A DNA stretch of 64,000 nt, from NCBI GenBank assembly GCA_003602285.1, contig QZVU01000001.1:682001-746000 (forward strand), read 5' to 3'. Below, in pieces: positions 53,074-61,122 of the stretch; position 1 is the first letter of the stretch, and the number at the start of each line of letters is the position of its first letter. The position numbers and the translations under genes were made by a program. The notes beneath the pieces were generated by a model that saw only the letters and a list, made by a program, of their open reading frames with translations, did no database searches and had not been told where the DNA came from. This DNA comes from Arthrobacter frigidicola (GTDB lineage: Bacteria > Actinomycetota > Actinomycetes > Actinomycetales > Micrococcaceae).

Positions 53074-54111
53074 CTAAAGCGGGTACAGCGTCACCGCCGT
53101 CGCCTTGACGGTGAACCACACCTCGGAGCCGGGAACCAGGTCCAGTTCCGCCGCGGCGGAAGTGCTGATCTCCGCGCTGAGATGCCCCGCCCGCACCGTG
53201 ACGAACTCCCCGTGCGGCTCCAGGTCCGTCACCGACACCCGAAGGACGTTCCGGGGGCTTCCGGCGGGTGCCGCGGGAAACACCGAGACCGACCGCGGGC
53301 TGAAGACTGCGGCGGCGGAAACCCCGGCCGGCAGCGGGTTTTCGGAGACCGCCTCCAGGCGGCGTCCGGCGGCATCGACCAGCCCCGAGGGCACGGAGGT
53401 GCCCGGAACGAAATTGAGGCCGGCCAGGCCTGCGGCGAACGAACTCCGTGGCCGCTCCACCACCGACTGGGTGCTTCCGGCTTCCGCCACCCTGCCCTCC
53501 TCAAGCACCGTGACGGTGTCCGCGAGGATCAGCGCATCGAGAAGATCGTGGGTGACGATCACCGCGTTCCGTTCGGCCAGCACCCGCCGCAGCATCCGCC
53601 GCAGGCCGGGAGCGGCGGCGGCGTCGATGGAGGCGAGCGGCTCGTCGAGCAGCAGCAGGGACGGGCGGGCCGCCAGGGCCCGGGCCACTGCCACCCGCTG
53701 CGCCTGGCCTCCCGAAAGCTCTCCCGGCCGCTTGTCGGCGAGCTCGGAAGCCTCGACCTCCGCCAGCCACCCCCGTGCCGACGCGCGGGAAGCGGCCCTC
53801 GATTCCCCGGCGCTCCGCGGAGCGAACGCGACATTGTCCAGCACGCTCAGGTGGGGAAAGAGGAGGGGTTCCTGCGGCAGCAGGCAGACCCCGCGGCGGT
53901 GGGGCGGAAGGAAGGAGCGCGGGCCGAACAGGCTCCGCCCGTCGAGCTCCGCGCTGCCGGTGTCGGCCCGCAGGAGCCCGGCGGCGAGGGCGAGCAGCGT
54001 GGACTTTCCGGCTCCGTTCGGGCCCAGCACGGCGAGGGTTTCGCCGTCGCCCATCGACAGGGCGACGTCGAACCGGCGGGCATGGACCGCGGCCTCCAGG
54101 GCGAAGCCCAT
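53074..54111 (-). CDS. modC: Molybdate ABC transporter ATP-binding protein
   Basis: A 345-residue ATPase. Walker A is GPNGAGKSTLL (about 31-41), the signature is LSGGQAQRVAVARAL, Walker B is LLLLDEPLASID, and the switch His is in VIVTHD. The C-terminal third has the Mop/TOBE domain (ISTSAAAELDLVPGSEVWFTVKA) seen in ModC. It is the last gene of the molybdate operon; its ATG shares a base with the modB stop (TGATG). Confidence 0.93.
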   Translation of the reverse strand: MGFALEAAVHARRFDVALSMGDGETLAVLGPNGAGKSTLLALAAGLLRADTGSAELDGRSLFGPRSFLPPHRRGVCLLPQEPLLFPHLSVLDNVAFAPRSAGESRAASRASARGWLAEVEASELADKRPGELSGGQAQRVAVARALAARPSLLLLDEPLASIDAAAAPGLRRMLRRVLAERNAVIVTHDLLDALILADTVTVLEEGRVAEAGSTQSVVERPRSSFAAGLAGLNFVPGTSVPSGLVDAAGRRLEAVSENPLPAGVSAAAVFSPRSVSVFPAAPAGSPRNVLRVSVTDLEPHGEFVTVRAGHLSAEISTSAAAELDLVPGSEVWFTVKATAVTLYPL

Positions 54112-54947
54112 CAGCGCACCGCCGGGGCCGAGGACCGGTGCGCCAGGCCGACGACGAGGACGGCGACGGCCACCAGCACGAGCGAGAGTGCGACGGCGGC
54201 GTCGGGGTCGGTCTCCCGCTGGAGGTAGATCTCAAGCGGAAGGGTGCGTGTGACGCCCTGCAGGGACCCGGCGAAGGTGAGCGTCGCGCCGAACTCCCCA
54301 AGCGCCCGGGCGAAGGAAAGGACGGCACCTGAGAGGAGGCCGGGGAGGACGAGGGGAATGGTGACCCGGCGCAGCACCGTGGTGGGGGAGGCACCGAGCG
54401 TCGCGGCGACCGCCTCGTACCTGCCACCGGCACTGCGAAGTGCCCCCTCGAGGCTCAGGACAAGGAAGGGCAGCGCAACGAAGGTCTGGGCGAGGACGAC
54501 GGCGGTGGTCGAGAAGGCGATCTCCACCCCGAGGGCACGCAGCGTGCCGCCCAGCAGGCCCTGCCGTCCAAAGGTGTAAAGCAGGGCGATGCCGCCCACC
54601 ACGGGAGGCAGGACCAGGGGCAGCAGCACGAGCGCGCGCAGGACCTGCTGGCCGGGAAAGGCACTGCGGGCCAGGACCAGCGCCATCGGGGTGCCGGCCA
54701 CGACGCAGAGCGCCGTGGCAGCGGCCGAGGTGGTCAGGCTGAGCTTCAGGGCGGCGAGCGAGGACTCGGAGGTGACCAGTTCGGGGAAACGGGCCCAGTC
54801 AACCCGTGTGACGACGGCGGCCAGGGGCAGCAGGATGAACAGCGCGCCGAGCGCGGCCACGAGGAAAAGCCAGGGCGGCAGTCCGGAAAAGCCCACCCGG
54901 GGTCTCCGCACCCGTTCCGGGGCGGTCAGGGGCCGCGTTCCGGTCAC
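54111..54947 (-). CDS. modB: Molybdate ABC transporter permease
   Basis: A 278-residue membrane protein with about five to six helices and the EAA loop of ModB-type permeases, [49 protein letters not shown] at 54947 starts inside the modA stop. It would form the pore with ModC as the ATPase dimer and ModA as the binding protein. Confidence 0.93.
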   Translation of the reverse strand: MTGTRPLTAPERVRRPRVGFSGLPPWLFLVAALGALFILLPLAAVVTRVDWARFPELVTSESSLAALKLSLTTSAAATALCVVAGTPMALVLARSAFPGQQVLRALVLLPLVLPPVVGGIALLYTFGRQGLLGGTLRALGVEIAFSTTAVVLAQTFVALPFLVLSLEGALRSAGGRYEAVAATLGASPTTVLRRVTIPLVLPGLLSGAVLSFARALGEFGATLTFAGSLQGVTRTLPLEIYLQRETDPDAAVALSLVLVAVAVLVVGLAHRSSAPAVR

Positions 54948-55777
54948 GGCCGGTCCGCGGGCGGCTGGAAACCCGCCTCCTGCAGGAGGGCCTGCCCGGC
55001 GGAGCCGCTGACCGTGTCGATGAACTCCTGGGCGGCCTCAGGCGCATCGGGTGCCACCGCCCCGATCAGGTAACTGTTAGGCACCTCCGCGGCCTCCGGG
55101 ATGGGCACCGCCTCGACCTCCCCGGCCGCCGCGAGGGCGTCGGTGACGTAGACGAGTCCGGCGTCCGCCTCCCCGGAGATCACCTTGCCGAGCACCTCGG
55201 TGACCGAGGATTCCTCGCTCACGGGGGACAGGCGCACGCCGGTGATCTCCTGGATCCGCGTGGCCGCCGCACCGCAGGGGACCTGGGGCGCACAGGCGAC
55301 CAGGCGGACGCCGGTGAGGTCGGCGAAGCCCTTCACGCCGGCGGGATTTCCCTGCGGGACAGCGATGGTCAGCCGGTTCCGGGCGAACTCTCCGGGCTCG
55401 CCGTCGATCAGCCCGGCCTCGGCGAGCCGCTCCATGGTCGGTGCGTCGGCGGATGCGAAGACATCGGCCGGTGCGCCGGCCTCGATCTGGGTGGCAAGGT
55501 CGGAGGAGCCGGCGAAGTTCAGCACCACCTCCGATCCCGGGTTCCGGGTCTCGTAGTCCTCGGCGAGCGATTCGAAGACCTCCCGCAGCGAGGCCGCCGC
55601 GAAGACCGTGATCGTAGCCCCGGTCCCGCTCCCGCCGCCGCTGGCCGGGTCCGCGCCGCCCCCGCAGCCCGTCAGCGCAAGGGCGCAGGCGAGAACGGCG
55701 GAGCCTCCAAGCCGGTGCCGCGGCCGCTTCCGGCCGGCGCGCGTGCCGGCGGCGGGGGAGGGCGCGGCCTGGCTCAT
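54944..55777 (-). CDS. modA: Molybdate-binding lipoprotein
   Basis: A 277-residue extracytoplasmic binding protein. ATG at 55777; lipobox LTGC after a long basic lead. The mature part has [21 protein letters not shown] with the anion-binding Ser, then [27 protein letters not shown], and a late region [13 protein letters not shown] with the Tyr that contacts oxyanions. A longer frame running to 56116 is the overlapped regulator gene and is rejected. Molybdate (or tungstate) is bound at the membrane face and passed to ModB. Confidence 0.93.
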   Translation of the reverse strand: MSQAAPSPAAGTRAGRKRPRHRLGGSAVLACALALTGCGGGADPASGGGSGTGATITVFAAASLREVFESLAEDYETRNPGSEVVLNFAGSSDLATQIEAGAPADVFASADAPTMERLAEAGLIDGEPGEFARNRLTIAVPQGNPAGVKGFADLTGVRLVACAPQVPCGAAATRIQEITGVRLSPVSEESSVTEVLGKVISGEADAGLVYVTDALAAAGEVEAVPIPEAAEVPNSYLIGAVAPDAPEAAQEFIDTVSGSAGQALLQEAGFQPPADRP

Positions 55778-56181
55778 GGCTGGCGCCCCTGCGGGGTTTC
55801 GATGATCACCGTCGTCGCCTTCACGACGGCGACGGCGACGGCGCCGGGTTCGATGCCGAGATCCCGTGCTGCTTCGGCGCTCATCAGGGACACCACCCGG
55901 TGGGGTCCGCACTGCAGTTCGACCTGGGCCATGACCGTATCGGCGGTAACCTTGGTGACCAGACCGACGAACCGGTTCCGGGCCGAGCTTGAGTTCCCGG
56001 CGGGGTCCTCCGGGGTGACGGCACGCTGCTGGGCGAGCCGGGCGAGGTCGACGCCGTCGACCTCGAGGACTCCGCCTGGAGAGCGGCGGCTCGACAGTGT
56101 TCCCTCGTCGATCCACCGCCGGACCGTGTCGTCACTGACGGCCAGGTACTGGGCGGCCTCCCGAATCCGTATATGCGGCAT
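55774..56181 (-). CDS. HTH and TOBE (Mop) domain molybdate regulator or molbindin
   Basis: A 135-residue protein: an excisionase/MerR-like helix-turn-helix (IREAAQYLAVSDDTVRRWIDEGTL, about 6-29) and a C-terminal Mop/TOBE domain (NRFVGLVTKVTADTVMAQVELQCGPHRVVSLMSAEAARDLGIEPGAVAVAVVKATTVII) that binds molybdate. This is a ModE-like sensor in compact form. It is the first gene of the operon; its stop overlaps the modA ATG by 4 bases, so the sensor is made with the transporter. It likely controls its own operon. Pattern residues are given in part: the key Mop motif is the SLMSAEAARDLGI box. Confidence 0.9.
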   Translation of the reverse strand: MPHIRIREAAQYLAVSDDTVRRWIDEGTLSSRRSPGGVLEVDGVDLARLAQQRAVTPEDPAGNSSSARNRFVGLVTKVTADTVMAQVELQCGPHRVVSLMSAEAARDLGIEPGAVAVAVVKATTVIIETPQGRQP

Positions 56182-56359
56182 GGATAAGAGGCTAGACCCT
56201 CAAATGCGGAAATGGAACGGCCCCTCGCCCCGCTGGGGCAGGGAGCGGGCGTTCGGGGTCAGCTGGGGCCCGGTGCGGGAGGGGCAGGAGGGCGTTTTGG
56301 GCTGGAGGAAGATCTCAGGCTAAGATGATACGTCGGTCATATGTTCTACAGGAGTCACC

Positions 56360-56950
56360 ATTAAAAGCGATCTCAGTTCGCCTTTGATCTTTAGTGTCAA
56401 AGACCTCGGGCGCAGCCCGGGAAGCATGCGGACAATCGAAGAACATGTACCCGCACCCAAGGATTTCGGGGTGGCGCTCATCGGCGTGCAGGAGGGTTCC
56501 GACATGGAACTCGATCTGCGCCTGGAAGCGGTTCACGAAGGAATCCTTGTGTCGGGAACCGCGGACGTCGAGGTGTCGGGCGAATGCGGCCGGTGCCTGA
56601 TTCCCATTGAGTACACCAGCGGTGTGGAGATTCAGGAACTCTTCTACTACGGTGACTCCGGGTCGCTGCCGGCTGAAGAGGAAGAAGACCTGCACCGGGT
56701 TGAGAACGATTCGATCGATCTCGAGCCGGTGCTGAGGGACGCGGTGGTTACCTCACTGCCGTTCCAGCCGGTGTGCCGGGAGGACTGCAAGGGTCTGTGT
56801 TCCGAATGCGGAGCGCGCCTGAACGATGAGCCCGACCACCATCACGAAATTTTGGATCCTCGCTGGTCGGCCCTTGCCGGGCTGACCGGCACTGCCGCTG
56901 AGAATGATGCGGCACCACGTACAGAGTCAGACGAGAGAGAAGAGAGTTAG
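56360..56950 (+). CDS. DUF177 (YceD-like) protein with probable ATT start codon
   Basis: A protein of about 196 residues linked to 23S rRNA/ribosome function, almost always upstream of rpmF. It has a zinc-binding-like Cys set: CGRC in the middle and [16 protein letters not shown] near the end. Start choice is unusual. The ATG-free frame has AGGAG at 56350-56354 then an ATT at 56360, 5 bases away, giving (M)[22 protein letters not shown], which looks like the normal N-terminus. The next usable start, TTG at 56384, has no ribosome-binding site. An in-frame TAA lies upstream at about 56321, and no ATG or GTG lies between. ATT start is inference; a sequence error is the alternative. Confidence 0.9.
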   Translation: MKSDLSSPLIFSVKDLGRSPGSMRTIEEHVPAPKDFGVALIGVQEGSDMELDLRLEAVHEGILVSGTADVEVSGECGRCLIPIEYTSGVEIQELFYYGDSGSLPAEEEEDLHRVENDSIDLEPVLRDAVVTSLPFQPVCREDCKGLCSECGARLNDEPDHHHEILDPRWSALAGLTGTAAENDAAPRTESDEREES

Positions 56951-56952
56951 TC

Positions 56953-57156
56953 GTGGCTGTTCCCAAGCGGAAAATGTCCCGCGCGAATACACGCGCACGC
57001 CGGTCCCAGTGGAAGGCAACCGCCCCCAAACTGGTCAAGACCGTGGAGAACGGCCGCGTCACCTACAGCCTTGCCCACCAGGCCAAGGTTGTAACCGACT
57101 CCGCCGGCACCCCGCTGTTCCTTGAGTACAAGGGCCGCAAGGTAGCCGACGTCTAA
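56953..57156 (+). CDS. rpmF: 50S ribosomal protein L32
   Basis: A 67-residue basic protein with [19 protein letters not shown], the L32 signature. It starts at GTG just 2 bases after the DUF177 stop. No Cys pair (C-type zinc ribbon) is present, so this is the zinc-free form. The C-terminus ([14 protein letters not shown]) is as expected for actinobacteria. Confidence 0.97.
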   Translation: MAVPKRKMSRANTRARRSQWKATAPKLVKTVENGRVTYSLAHQAKVVTDSAGTPLFLEYKGRKVADV

Positions 57157-57162
57157 CCTCGC

Positions 57163-57858
57163 GTGTCTAAGGAAGATCTGACCAAGCGTCTCGGTGTCGA
57201 TATTGATGCCGGGACGCTTCGTCTTGCCCTGACGCACCGGTCGTACGCGTACGAACAGGGCGGCATCCCCACCAATGAGCGCCTCGAGTTCCTCGGCGAC
57301 TCGGTGCTCGGTTTGTCCGTGACGGACGCGCTCTACCGCGACAACCCGGACCTCTCCGAAGGCGACCTCGCCAAGCGCAGGTCCGCTGTCGTCAGTACCC
57401 GCGCCCTCGCCGGAGTGGCCCGCAGCCTCGACCTCGGCCAGCACATCCTGCTGGGGCAGGGCGAGAAGCTGACGAACGGACGCGACAAGTCCTCGATCCT
57501 GGCCGACACCATGGAGGCCGTCATCGGCGCCGCCTACCTCAGCCACGGGATCGAGACGGCCCAGGCGATGGTGATGCGGCTCATCGGGCCGCTGCTGCGC
57601 GACTCCGACGTCCTCGGCGAGGGCACCGATTGGAAGACCCGCATCCAGGAGACCGCCGCCGCCCGCCGCCTTGGCGCCATCGACTACCAGGTGACGGGCA
57701 CCGGCCCCGACCATGCGCGCTCGTTCGAGGCGCTCCTGGTCATCGGCGGAACGCCCTACGGCACCGGCGCCGGACACTCGAAGAAGGAAGCCGAGCAGGC
57801 CGCCGCGGCCGCGTCGTGGAAGATCCTGCGCGGCGCCGTGCCTGCCGACGGCAACTAG
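57163..57858 (+). CDS. rnc: Ribonuclease III
   Basis: A 231-residue double-stranded RNA endonuclease that processes rRNA precursors. The nuclease motif is [20 protein letters not shown] (about 38-57); the second acidic site is in [13 protein letters not shown]. The C-terminal dsRNA-binding domain has [14 protein letters not shown] and [21 protein letters not shown] start 6 bases after rpmF stop. Confidence 0.97.
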   Translation: MSKEDLTKRLGVDIDAGTLRLALTHRSYAYEQGGIPTNERLEFLGDSVLGLSVTDALYRDNPDLSEGDLAKRRSAVVSTRALAGVARSLDLGQHILLGQGEKLTNGRDKSSILADTMEAVIGAAYLSHGIETAQAMVMRLIGPLLRDSDVLGEGTDWKTRIQETAAARRLGAIDYQVTGTGPDHARSFEALLVIGGTPYGTGAGHSKKEAEQAAAAASWKILRGAVPADGN

Positions 57859-57864
57859 GCCGCG

Positions 57865-58836
57865 GTGCCCGAACTACCCGAAGTAGAGGTGGTGCGCCGC
57901 GGGCTGGCCCGCTGGGCCGCCGGCCGCACCATCGAAGCGGCCGAAATCCTCGACCCGCGCTCCGCACGCCGTCATTCCCTGGGCCCCGATGACCTGCAGA
58001 GGCGGCTTGCGGGTGCCGTCATCGCCGACGTCGTCCGGCGCGGGAAGTTCCTGTGGATGCCGCTGAGCGCCCAACGTGATAATTCTCACCCTGCCGGGCC
58101 GCCCCGCACGGCGCTGATGGCCCATCTGGGCATGAGCGGACAGCTCCTGGTTAAGGATCCGGGACTCCCCGACGAAAAACACCTTCGGATCCGCCTTGCG
58201 CTGTCGCCGGCGCGCGACGAAACCGGCGTCGAACTGCCCTCCGAGCTCAGGTTCGTCGACCAGCGGATCTTTGGAGGGATGTTCCTCGCGGACCTCGAAC
58301 CGACCCCGGACGGACTCCCGGGCGGCAGGGGAGAGGGCGATCTGCCGCTGATTCCCCGCCAGGCCGCCCACATCGCCCGCGACCCCCTCGACCCCGCCTT
58401 CTCCTTTGAGGTCTTCCACGCCCGCCTGCGGGCCCGCCGTACGGGCATCAAGCGCGCCCTGCTGGATCAGTCGCTCATTTCCGGCATCGGCAACATCTAC
58501 GCCGACGAGGCGCTGTGGGCTGCGCGCCTCCATTACGCCCGCCCCACCGACACCCTCAGGCGGTCCGAGTCCCTCCGCCTCGTCGAGGAGGCGCGCTCGG
58601 TGATGGAGCGGGCGCTCGAGGCCGGCGGAACGAGCTTTGATTCGCTCTACGTGAACGTCAATGGGACCTCGGGCTACTTCGAACGCTCCCTCAACGCTTA
58701 CGGCCGGGCGGGGGAGCCCTGCAGGCGGTGTGCCGCGGAGGTGCGGGAAACCATAATCCGCAGGGATATCTTCATGAACCGCTCCTCCTACAGCTGCCCT
58801 CGATGCCAGCCTGTACCACGCAATGGCCGCTGGTAG
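57865..58836 (+). CDS. mutM: Formamidopyrimidine-DNA glycosylase (Fpg)
   Basis: A 323-residue bifunctional glycosylase/AP lyase for oxidised purines. After the initiating residue it has PELPEVE, with the catalytic Pro2 and Glu3. The helix-two-turn-helix region is [27 protein letters not shown]. The C-terminal zinc finger is CRRCAAEV...[11 protein letters not shown] start 6 bases after rnc. In many Actinobacteria smc follows; here an intergenic riboswitch and a wall hydrolase follow instead. Confidence 0.97.
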   Translation: MPELPEVEVVRRGLARWAAGRTIEAAEILDPRSARRHSLGPDDLQRRLAGAVIADVVRRGKFLWMPLSAQRDNSHPAGPPRTALMAHLGMSGQLLVKDPGLPDEKHLRIRLALSPARDETGVELPSELRFVDQRIFGGMFLADLEPTPDGLPGGRGEGDLPLIPRQAAHIARDPLDPAFSFEVFHARLRARRTGIKRALLDQSLISGIGNIYADEALWAARLHYARPTDTLRRSESLRLVEEARSVMERALEAGGTSFDSLYVNVNGTSGYFERSLNAYGRAGEPCRRCAAEVRETIIRRDIFMNRSSYSCPRCQPVPRNGRW

Positions 58837-58866
58837 TTACAGCGTTTACCCGTCCGTGATCTGAAT

Positions 58867-58895
58867 GTGACAATTCCGAGATGCGGAGGTAGCGT
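58867..58895 (+). promoter_or_regulatory. Possible promoter of the riboswitch-controlled wall hydrolase
   Basis: GTGACA (58867-58872) and TAGCGT (58890-58895), 17 bases apart, resemble housekeeping-type -35 and -10 elements. The location, about 90 bases before the riboswitch core, fits. Motif reading only. Confidence 0.35.
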
Positions 58896-58983
58896 TAGAC
58901 CCGCGCCGGGACATCATGGACCGGCGCCCTTCGTCAGACTGCCTAACCCTGTCGGTGACAGAAGGACCGTTCGCATAACTTTT

Positions 58984-59125
58984 CCGACAGGGGCGGGGGA
59001 ACCGAGAGCGGGCTCTTTGTGAAGAGTCCTAGGGGTTAAGGCGCAGCACGGACATCATCTGGGGAGATGGTCCGGTGCGCCCGGGTGTCCCATCCGAACC
59101 CGACAGCTAACTCCGCAGGCATCGG
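58984..59125 (+). promoter_or_regulatory. ydaO/yuaA-type c-di-AMP riboswitch
   Basis: The region has the conserved blocks of this class: CGACAGGGGCGGGGGAACC near the 5' side (58985-59003), TAGGGGTTAAGGCGC in the middle (about 59030-59044), and TCCCATCCGAACCCGACAGC followed by TAACTCCGCAGGC on the 3' side (59088-59120). It lies just before a secreted LysM-NlpC/P60 gene, its most common target in Actinobacteria. High c-di-AMP is expected to turn such wall-hydrolase genes off. Boundaries are approximate; pairing was judged by eye. Confidence 0.9.
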
Positions 59126-59138
59126 GAGAGGCAACTTT

Positions 59139-59999
59139 ATGTCCAAGAATCATACAATCGCGCGCCACCGGGCGACCCCGGTCCGCACCAGCCCCCTCAA
59201 GACCGCAACCCGCGCCGTCGCCGCAACTGCAGGCGTAGCAGGCCGCCCGGCAGCCGTCGTCGTCGCAGCTTCGGGCATTCTGCTCGGTGCAACGCTGCCG
59301 GCGAACGCTGCCGGCGAGGTTGAGGTAAGCACGTCCGCATCACAGGTCAGCGCCTCCGCAACCTCGCACACCGTGGTTGCAGGCGACACGCTCGGAAGCA
59401 TTGCCGGCAAGTACGGTGTCAGCCTTGACGCCATCTTCGCCGCCAATGGAATGGGCTGGGACTCGGTTATCTACCCGGGCCAGACCATTGTTCTCTCCGG
59501 CAACGCCGTAGCTGCTGCTCCGCAGCCCGCCGTCGCCGCCCAGGCCGCCGTCCAGGCCGTCGCTCCTGCTCCGCAGGCAGCCCCGGTTCAGACCGCTGCG
59601 ACCGCCAGCAACCCGATGGGCATCAGCAGCCAGAGCAACGAGATGCGCGTCATCGGCGCCGCCTCGACCAGCGGCATCGTTGGCACCGCCATGCAGGGCA
59701 TTGGCTCCGGCTACGTCTTCGGTGGCACCGGCTTCGGTGGCTGGGACTGCTCCGGCTTCGTCCAGTGGGTCTACGCCCAGAACGGCATCAACCTGCCCCG
59801 CACCACCTGGTCCCAGTTCGCCGCCCTGACCCCGACCGGCAACCCGCAGCCGGGCGACCTGGTCAGCCAGAACGGTGGAAGCCACGTCGGCATCTACCTC
59901 GGCAACGGCAAGATGGTCAGCGCGCTGAACCCCTCGCAGGGCACCCTCGTCCACGACGTGAGCGCCATGTCGGTGGACGGTTACTACACCGCCGGCTAA
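59139..59999 (+). CDS. Secreted LysM-NlpC/P60 peptidoglycan endopeptidase
   Basis: A 286-residue exported hydrolase. The ATG at 59139 has GGGAGAGG upstream. A long basic lead and hydrophobic stretch to about residue 58 (ILLGATLPANAA) is the signal. One LysM domain (about 76-120: HTVVAGDTLGSIAGKYGVS...YPGQTIVL) binds glycan. An Ala/Pro/Gln linker follows. The C-terminal NlpC/P60 domain has Cys204 in WDCSGF and His249 in GSHVGIYLG as the catalytic pair. It should cut peptide stems, perhaps between D-Glu and diaminopimelate or Lys. It is controlled by a c-di-AMP riboswitch. A Rho-independent terminator follows. Confidence 0.95.
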   Translation: MSKNHTIARHRATPVRTSPLKTATRAVAATAGVAGRPAAVVVAASGILLGATLPANAAGEVEVSTSASQVSASATSHTVVAGDTLGSIAGKYGVSLDAIFAANGMGWDSVIYPGQTIVLSGNAVAAAPQPAVAAQAAVQAVAPAPQAAPVQTAATASNPMGISSQSNEMRVIGAASTSGIVGTAMQGIGSGYVFGGTGFGGWDCSGFVQWVYAQNGINLPRTTWSQFAALTPTGNPQPGDLVSQNGGSHVGIYLGNGKMVSALNPSQGTLVHDVSAMSVDGYYTAG

Positions 60000-60020
60000 T
60001 ACCCCGCTGTTTCAGCACAC

Positions 60021-60062
60021 AGAAGGCCGGTGCCCCGCAAGGGGTACCGGCCTTCTGGTTTT
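60021..60062 (+). terminator. Terminator after the NlpC/P60 gene
   Basis: Sixteen-base stem from AGAAGGCCGG to CCGGCCTTCT with one G-T pair and a GCAA tetraloop, followed by GGTTTT. Confidence 0.95.
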
Positions 60063-60138
60063 CCACGGAAGTGTCCCGATTCCGGCCGGGTATCCCGCGG
60101 ATGGCCGGATGCCCCGTGCGAAGGTCAGGACTGCAGGT

Positions 60139-61122
60139 TCAGGAGCGGGGTCCGGGTGCCCGGTAGTGGGCGGCCAGACGCCCGAGGCCCTCGTCGATTG
60201 ACACCTCGGGGACCCAGGCGAGAAGTTCGCGGGTCTGCCGCTGGTCGTACCAGTGCGCCGTCGAGAGCTGTTCAGCGAGGAAACGTGTCATGGGGGGCTC
60301 CTGGGTGGACCCGGAGCGCCGCCACACCCTTTCGACAACCGAGCCCGCCGTCCGGGCCACGGCCCCGGGCACGCTCCACCTCGGCGGCCGTACGCCGCCC
60401 GCCAGACAGATTCCGGCGATCATCTCGCCGATCGGCCGCGGCTCGCCGTTGGTCACGACCAGCGCCCGGCCCTGCACATGCTCGATCCGGCGCAGCGCCG
60501 CAACGATGGCCGCGGCGGCGTTGTCCACGTAGGTTGTGTCCACCAGCGCCGTCCCCTGATCGAGGACGGGGAGGCGGCCCGCCCTGGCCCGGGCCAGCAC
60601 ACGCTCGACGAGCTGGGTGTCTCCGGGCCCCCAGACGATGTGCGGGCGGACGGCGGCGACCCGGAAGCCCGGCTCCGAACTGCCCAGCGCAATCAGTTCC
60701 GCGCGGCCCTTCGTCCGCGCGTAGTCGCCCCGGGCGCGCTCGGGGGCCGCGGGGGCGGCGCCTGCTCCGGCATACGAGCTGCCGTCCGCCGCCACCGAGG
60801 GCGAGGAGACAAAGACCACATCGGGTACGCCCGCGTCCCGCGCAGCCGCAAGGAGCGCCCGGGTCCCTTCGACATTGACCGCCTCGAAGTCGGCGGGCTT
60901 CCCGGTGAAGGAGACCTTGGCGGCAAGGTGGATGACCGCGTCGACGCCGGCGGTGGCCCGGGCGAGGGCCGCAGGGTCGGTGAGGGAGCCCAGTTCATCC
61001 TGGGCCCCGGGGACGCCCGAGGGCCGGCGCTGGAACGTGCGCACCGGCGATCCCTGGTCTCGAAGCAGGGCGGCCACCGCGCCGCCGAGGAGGCCGCTGG
61101 CTCCGGTGACCAGGACGGTCAT
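60139..61122 (-). CDS. oleD: OleD: NADPH-dependent reductase of olefin biosynthesis
   Basis: A 327-residue extended-SDR epimerase-like reductase. VTGASGLLGGAVAALL is the Rossmann site, followed by HLAAKVSFTG, VFVSSPSV and the active Tyr/Lys in YARTKGRAE. In olefin synthesis OleD reduces the beta-keto acid made by OleA to a beta-hydroxy acid, which OleC then closes to a beta-lactone. Its start overlaps the oleBC stop by 4 bases, and oleA is upstream on the same strand, so the set is one operon A-BC-D. The name rests on this context as much as on sequence. Confidence 0.9.
   Translation of the reverse strand: MTVLVTGASGLLGGAVAALLRDQGSPVRTFQRRPSGVPGAQDELGSLTDPAALARATAGVDAVIHLAAKVSFTGKPADFEAVNVEGTRALLAAARDAGVPDVVFVSSPSVAADGSSYAGAGAAPAAPERARGDYARTKGRAELIALGSSEPGFRVAAVRPHIVWGPGDTQLVERVLARARAGRLPVLDQGTALVDTTYVDNAAAAIVAALRRIEHVQGRALVVTNGEPRPIGEMIAGICLAGGVRPPRWSVPGAVARTAGSVVERVWRRSGSTQEPPMTRFLAEQLSTAHWYDQRQTRELLAWVPEVSIDEGLGRLAAHYRAPGPRS

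Noticed and set aside
53105-54253. A 382-codon plus-strand frame opposite modC
   Set aside because: Ser/Arg-rich shadow; the minus-strand ABC ATPase is complete.
54944-56116. Longer modA frame starting at 56116
   Set aside because: The extra 113 residues are an Arg-rich shadow of the overlapping HTH-Mop gene; the lipoprotein signal starts after 55777.
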